A stretch of DNA of 64,000 nucleotides from Acholoe squamosa (Eukaryota; Annelida; Polychaeta; Phyllodocida; Polynoidae), in NCBI GenBank assembly GCA_949317995.1, contig OX439041.1, positions 7,452,001 to 7,516,000 of the forward strand. The letters are read 5' to 3'. The notes under the pieces were generated by a model. That model was not told where the DNA came from. It did not search any database and saw only the letters and a program-made list of their open reading frames with translations. Below are positions 59,434 through 64,000 of this stretch, piece by piece. How positions within the stretch are numbered: position 1 is the stretch's first letter; every line of letters begins with the position of its first letter. Made by a program: the position numbers and the translations under genes.

Positions 59434-60573
59434 ATGTTAATTTCCGGTAATCGACACAGAAACGGATTGTACTGTCTTTCTTAGTATTCATACAAACAGG
59501 ACTGGACCAAGGGCTCGAGCTAGGCACGATTACCCCCAGTTCCAGTTGCTTTTGTATTTCTTGTTCGCATATTAACTTCTTAAGAGGAAGTCTACGATAC
59601 GGAATCTTGAAAGGTTTCTCATTGCCCACATCTATGGTGTGCAACACCTTATCGGTTTTACCTACGGGTCCTCCTTCCCTACCGAAAGCACTCTCGTACC
59701 TTCGCAGGAGGTCCCCTAGGTGTCGTTTGTCCTCCGTATTCTGTAAATCTGATTTATTAATCAGTTTCTGAAATTCTTCATCCAATGGATGCTTACTAAC
59801 AGGGTTCAATGGTTTATTAAACTTGGCCTCGGCGACGTGTTCTACTGAACTTATCTCCCCAACACTGTCGCCACGTTTTAAGTAAATCACTGAGCCGGTT
59901 CGGCTAGTCATGGGTAATACAGACCATGCTGCATTTGCCAATCTAACCCGATACTCGATAAATATACCGTGTTCAAAGACTCCCGTCTCACCCTTCTGGG
60001 CCATTGATCCGCCACAAAGGACATCACAAGTTGTACCCTGAGGGATTTTCACTGTATGCATTACCGAAGCTACTGAAGACACCTGTCCTAACACACACTG
60101 TACATGCAAGCCATACGGGTTCCGGATACTCATCATACCATCCCGTGGGTCCAACAGGGCCCCGTATAAGCTTGCAAAGTCCAATCTGAGGATTCCATCA
60201 TCGCTAACCTCTGCAATAGTTGGTGTAAGAAAGAATTCTTTGCCTCCTATTCGGATAGGCATAAACATCCTACCAAAAGTCCTCATACTGCTTCCGTCGG
60301 CCATGCAAGCATTTACCCCGTTTTGAGGTTCTCATTACTGCTGGCCACCGAATCGAAGAATCTTTTGGACACACAGGAATGGCTAGCACCAGTATCCACT
60401 AAGAATTCTCCCACCTGGCCTTCCACAGATATGGGTACATACCACCATCTCCCTCCCAGAGGGGATGGGTTACTGGTAAACTGTTGAAAGTCTCCCGAAT
60501 CACCAAGATTCAATTCGAGTCCTCTCAAAAATTCCAGACACAGATGACTTGGGGGAAGGCTTGTCCCACACAC
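59381..60573 (-). pseudogene. pol: Protease and linker to RT (element 3)
   Basis: 60573-60313 contains GEFLVDTGASHSCVSKRFF, the protease active site, closing at a stop just after ENLKTG. 60304-59381 resumes (MADGSSMRTFGR) with ILRLDFASLYG and a linker to VIVPSSSPWSSPVCM and IRFCVDYRKLT. In element 1 these parts are one frame, so the short gap at 60304-60313 is a break. Confidence 0.86.
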
Positions 60574-61446
60574 TCAAATCAACTCTTTGATCCATCCTTC
60601 CTCTCCCCCAGTGCGGCCACTCGCCTCTGAATTCTTGCCACCGTACAAATTAACACTAGGGTCCCTGGTCCCGGTCAGGGTGATGGGGTGCGCACCCACA
60701 GTCACCCGACCTCCAGGTAAATTTGATTCGGAATCTTCCACCGGATTACCCTCAGCATTCGTTTCCTGCTGGGGTTATACCTAATGCCGTTGGTACAACC
60801 CCCACTAATTTCCCCCTACCTTGGGAGCATTCCGTGTCATTCTGGCTTTCCTCGCTTTCAGCTTCGGCTTCGTAATAAGTCGCCATTACCGGTTTTGCAG
60901 TGGTACATTCAGAGGAATAGTGCCCCATTCTTTAGCACCTAAAACACTTAACCGTTCAGCAGTCCACTCGCGGTCTTGACCGACTTGCTTGTAGTGCATC
61001 TGTTATTTTCTTACACTTTTCTTCCATCATTTTGGTCATATCCGGAGATTGACCCCTCGCTTTGTCAGCGCTATCAGTGGGCTTATAAGCTTTGCTACTA
61101 GCCTTAGCTTCGCCTCTGGCTTCGGATGGTGCTTTAGCATCCTTTTGCTTGTTGAAAACCTTCCTCGGAATGTATTTCGTACCAGAAGTGTTTTTTCTTA
61201 GCTGCATTGAGCAAAAGGTACCATCCTCCTGCTCGATGTCTATCAATTCAAAGTCATCCGAGGTGTTGTCTACCTCGGATCGTTGACTTACAGACGCTAC
61301 TGGAGTGGGTCCCGATGTGTTCGGGATGTCTCCGGCCAGCATCGTACGTTTCTTCACGGCCATATCTATTCCATTGAATATGCCGTGCAGGGTAGTGCCC
61401 TCTTTCCAGGCGTCCCTAGCAGCCATTTGCTCGTCTCGGTCTCTTA
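60574..61446 (-). pseudogene. gag: Gag C-terminal remnant (element 3)
   Basis: The frame 61501-60956 begins with translated minisatellite and becomes Gag at about 61440 (RDRDEQMAARDAWKEG). It has an acidic linker (DDFELIDIEQEDGT), a Lys-rich region, and RPRVDC followed by a stop. In the same frame a CCHC knuckle follows (CFRC-stop-RMGHYSSEC, about 60910-60945), broken by a second stop between its second Cys and His. It parallels RPRVD and CYRCQKLGHYAPEC of element 1. The capsid and everything N-terminal is missing. Confidence 0.78.
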
Positions 61447-61448
61447 GA

Positions 61449-61548
61449 CCTGGTGGTCCATGAAGGCTCCTGCCTAACACTGTTGGTCCCTGGTTGTCCA
61501 TGAAACCTCCTGATTAACACTTTTGGCCCCTGGTTGTCCCTGAACATG
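61449..61548. repeat. 40-bp minisatellite, short block
   Basis: About 2.5 copies of the same unit as 52533-53433, abutting the truncated 5' end of element 3. Confidence 0.85.
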
Positions 61549-61933
61549 GTCATTTTGTGACAGTTACTCTAAGCATTAATAGATTTGCTTAAAAACCATA
61601 AACCAATTAATATCAAAAATTTCCTATCATTCTATATAATTTTCATTTATGTTACTCCCTGCTTTATATTTTTGACAAATTTCAGTATATAAAAAGTTAT
61701 CAATGATTACTTTATTTATTTTTATGATGTATTTTTCTGGAAAACACAGAAAATCACGAAAAATGCCATAAACAAATTTTCAATTATCTAGTTGGAATAA
61801 TATAATCATGAACTTTGCTCGCAGTTATGAATATTAATTGACCTAACATTAATCTTTAATGAATTTTCAAATTCATGTTTGGCATGCCCCTTTGTTACAT
61901 TGTCTGGTATGGGGTCTGTGGCATTTCTATGAG
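61549..61933. other. AT-rich spacer within the minisatellite
   Basis: No gene recognised; strongly AT-rich. Confidence 0.4.
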
Positions 61934-61970
61934 CTTCACCCTGTTGCTCCCTTGGAGCAACAGGGTGAAG
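61934..61970. repeat. Perfect 17-bp hairpin with 3-base loop
   Basis: CTTCACCCTGTTGCTCC (61934-61950), loop CTT, and its exact reverse complement (61954-61970). It lies at the edge of the minisatellite. Confidence 0.95.
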
Positions 61971-62480
61971 CGCCATCTGCTTCATACTGTCGAACCCTGA
62001 CTGTCCCTGAAACCTCCTGCTTCAAATTGCTGGTCCCTAATTATCCCTGAAGTTGTTGCTGCCCTGATGTACTTGAAGCCACCTACTTAACACTGTCTGC
62101 CCCTGGGTGTCCCTAAAGCTTCTGGCTTCACTTCGTTGGCCCATGGGGTCTTTGAAGACACATGAATCATCGGCCGCTGGTTGACCCGGAAGCCTCCTAC
62201 ATCATTAGGTCTACCAAAGATTCTCCTTGAAGCCTTGTGTTTCAAACTCTCAGCCGTTGAGTTTTTTTTAAGCCTCCTGTTTCAAATTCTTGGCCCCTGG
62301 TTGTCCCTGAAGCCTCCTGCTTCAAATTGCCGGTCTCTAGTTTTCCCATGAAGCCTCCTTCACATTTTGGCCCTTTAATGTGCCTGAAGCTTCACTTTGT
62401 TGGCCTCCTGCTCAACATCTCCCTGAAGCTTCCTGCTTCATTGCATTGGCCCCTTGATGTCCCTGCTAGGTTTAGATGTA
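61971..62480. repeat. 40-bp minisatellite, degenerate block
   Basis: Diverged tandem copies (TGTCCCTGAAGCCTCCTGCT and similar), with the period still visible near 40 bases. Confidence 0.8.
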
Positions 62481-62735
62481 CAAAAGGGCACAACTTAACA
62501 ACTTCCTTCTGCTGTATGAAGGCAAAGAGTGTCACAACCAGCTGTTCACATTAGGAATGGGTCTATACTAACTACTGTCAAATCCAAAGAGAGCAGGTCT
62601 TCTCATAGTTCCCAGATAAAGCGCTAAATCCCCATCCTTCCTTAAAGAAGCGCCATAGATATGTCATATTCCTAGGCCTAATAATGGCATTTCACATAGC
62701 ACTTTAATAAGGTTATGTTCCTGAGGAACTGATCC
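62481..62735. other. Spacer
   Basis: Nothing recognised. Confidence 0.35.
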
Positions 62736-63905
62736 CTGGGGCAGGTGGGCAGTGGTAGATGTAGGTAAGGGCAGCTAACATTTTTGGGGCAGTCAGGCAG
62801 TGGTGGATTAGGGTTAGCTTGAGACAAGAAGTCAGGTGTAGAGTTTGGATTTGTTTCACAGATGATGGGTTAGTATGACTGGCAGGGTCAGCTAGACTAA
62901 TAGAACTACGGTTTTTCCCATGAAAATATGAGCCAAAGTTTGACACTCTATGGGGCAGGCGGGCAGTGGTGGATTAGGGTTAGGATGAGACAAAGGATTA
63001 ACTCTAATGGTAGGCTTAACTTTCTAGCTAGGGTTTTAATTATGGATCTATTATATATAAAGATGAAGGTTAGGTCATGCACAATGACTTTTTTAGATAG
63101 TCTAGTTATGGGGCAGGCGGGCATCTATTGATGGGGTAGACGGGCAGTGGTGGCAACAAATTTTCCTTTCTAGCGACAATATTCAAATGATAGGTTCCTT
63201 GGTAGTTATGTAGTGTAAAATAGAGTAAATTTGAAGTTAAAGTAGTCTAATATTGAGGTTAACAATTTTTAGTTTCAGATATATGATATCAGTTATCTGA
63301 GTAGTTATAAAACGTAAAATAAGATGAGACATAGTTCATACATGGGCATGTGCATGTGCAAGATTGCAGAATTCTGATATGTCTTAGTACAAAAAAAAAA
63401 AAACATGCATATCATTTTTGTGACTTCAGAAAATCCTGGCTGAACATCTGGGGTAACTTCCTTACACTTTTTCCCCATTTCACCCAGAAATTGCAATTTG
63501 GTGGTGGTGAGCTATGAATCATGATCTAGAGTTATCGTTTCAAAACTAAAAACCTCCGAACAGCAGTTTCCAACACCAAAAATTGGCCGAGATATGGCAA
63601 AATGCCCGCCTACCTGTGGTGGGGTGGTGGCCTATTTTGGGGTATAAGACATATAGCAATTTTGTTGCCAATAACAGTGAATGAGTCTCCTTATGTGTCT
63701 TTAGGATCATGAGAAATATGATGAAGATATTCCTTATATTTACAGAGAATGACCCCAAAATCGTATGCGGGGTAGGCGGGCATTATAAAACGCCCGCCTA
63801 CCCCGGACCCAACCCTGGATGGGGCGGGCTGGCATCTTCATGGGGTGGGCGGGCATTTTCATGGGGCGGGCGGGCATTTTCGGGACAGGCAGGCATTTCT
63901 CAGGG
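62736..63905. repeat. Dispersed and tandem GGGGCAGGCGGGCA repeats
   Basis: GGGCAGGTGGGCAGTGG-like copies at about 62739, 62788, 62952, 63109 and 63135, and GGGGTAGGCGGGCA at 63769. A tandem run of about four 21-base units (ATGGGGCGGGCGGGCATTTTC) lies at about 63819-63900. 63769-63804 forms a hairpin with 13-bp perfect arms. No gene is visible; a 12-base A run sits at about 63392-63403. Confidence 0.8.
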
Positions 63906-64000
63906 TGGATGGGAAACAAGTCCTTGGATACAAGTAAGTCATTTTAAGTGGATATAATGGAGGTCAATGGTGATATATCTGGGTCAAGTTAATTCATGGT

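Larger units (their letters stand above)
53502..61446 (-). mobile_element. Element 3: 5'-truncated relative of element 1
   Basis: Minus-strand order: gag remnant (61440-60900), protease, RT, RNase H, integrase, AT-hook, promoter-like segment, accessory ORF, AT-rich 3' region, polypurine tract, LTR. Protein blocks match element 1 throughout at moderate identity (for example CPDCCKNKPGPG-x-GKLPLS). The 5' LTR and Gag N-terminus are missing; the sequence passes straight into the 40-bp minisatellite. Many stops, frame breaks and a large RNase H deletion mark it as dead and older than element 1. Confidence 0.9.

Overview
The window is repeat-dense animal nuclear DNA. Evidence: three Ty3/gypsy-type elements with eukaryotic TATA boxes and AATAAA signals, a DIRS-type tyrosine-recombinase retrotransposon, LINE fragments, a tRNA-derived SINE family with pol III A and B boxes, several minisatellites, and one clearly host-like locus: two exons that splice in phase into a scavenger-receptor cysteine-rich (SRCR) domain. 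SRCR genes plus DIRS elements and envelope-bearing gypsy elements suggest a metazoan, perhaps a marine invertebrate; the species cannot be named from sequence alone.

Layout. 1-2253: unassigned flank with six copies of a 14-bp motif. 2254-16087: a complete 13.8-kb Ty3/gypsy element (element 1; 375-bp LTRs, 4-bp target duplication AAAG) with gag, protease, RT/RNase H/integrase, an AT-hook ORF and then about 2.9 kb of degraded accessory ORF containing C2H2 fingers. 16088-22449: host-like DNA with the SRCR exons (minus strand), 16-bp and 11-bp minisatellites and a second SINE. 22450-45060: a minus-strand LINE reverse transcriptase gene split into three pieces by two nested insertions, a DIRS-type element (about 23067-27801) and a 16.5-kb envelope-bearing gypsy element (element 2; 28044-44508, near-identical 662/666-bp LTRs, target duplication ATCT). 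45059-50295: hairpins and an inverted-repeat family around another LINE RT fragment. 50900-52340: an unidentified minus-strand ORF and a broken F-type envelope fragment. 52533-53433 and 61449-62480: a 40-bp minisatellite, between whose parts lies a 5'-truncated minus-strand relative of element 1 (element 3; 53502 to about 61446). 62700-63920: dispersed GGGGCAGGCGGGCA-type repeats.

Two systems stand out. First, elements 1 and 3 both carry, downstream of integrase and behind a GC-rich promoter-like segment, a large accessory gene whose N-terminal and C-terminal blocks are recognisably shared, although both copies are now broken. Second, element 2 looks like a complex endogenous retrovirus. Its gag and pol are in one frame separated by a single TAG followed by GGA (a readthrough arrangement). 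It has a spliced accessory gene with its own TATA box between pol and env, an F-type envelope with an unusually long C-terminal tail, a Cys-rich ORF after env, and an apparent antisense, TATA-driven, intron-containing mini-gene between env and that ORF.
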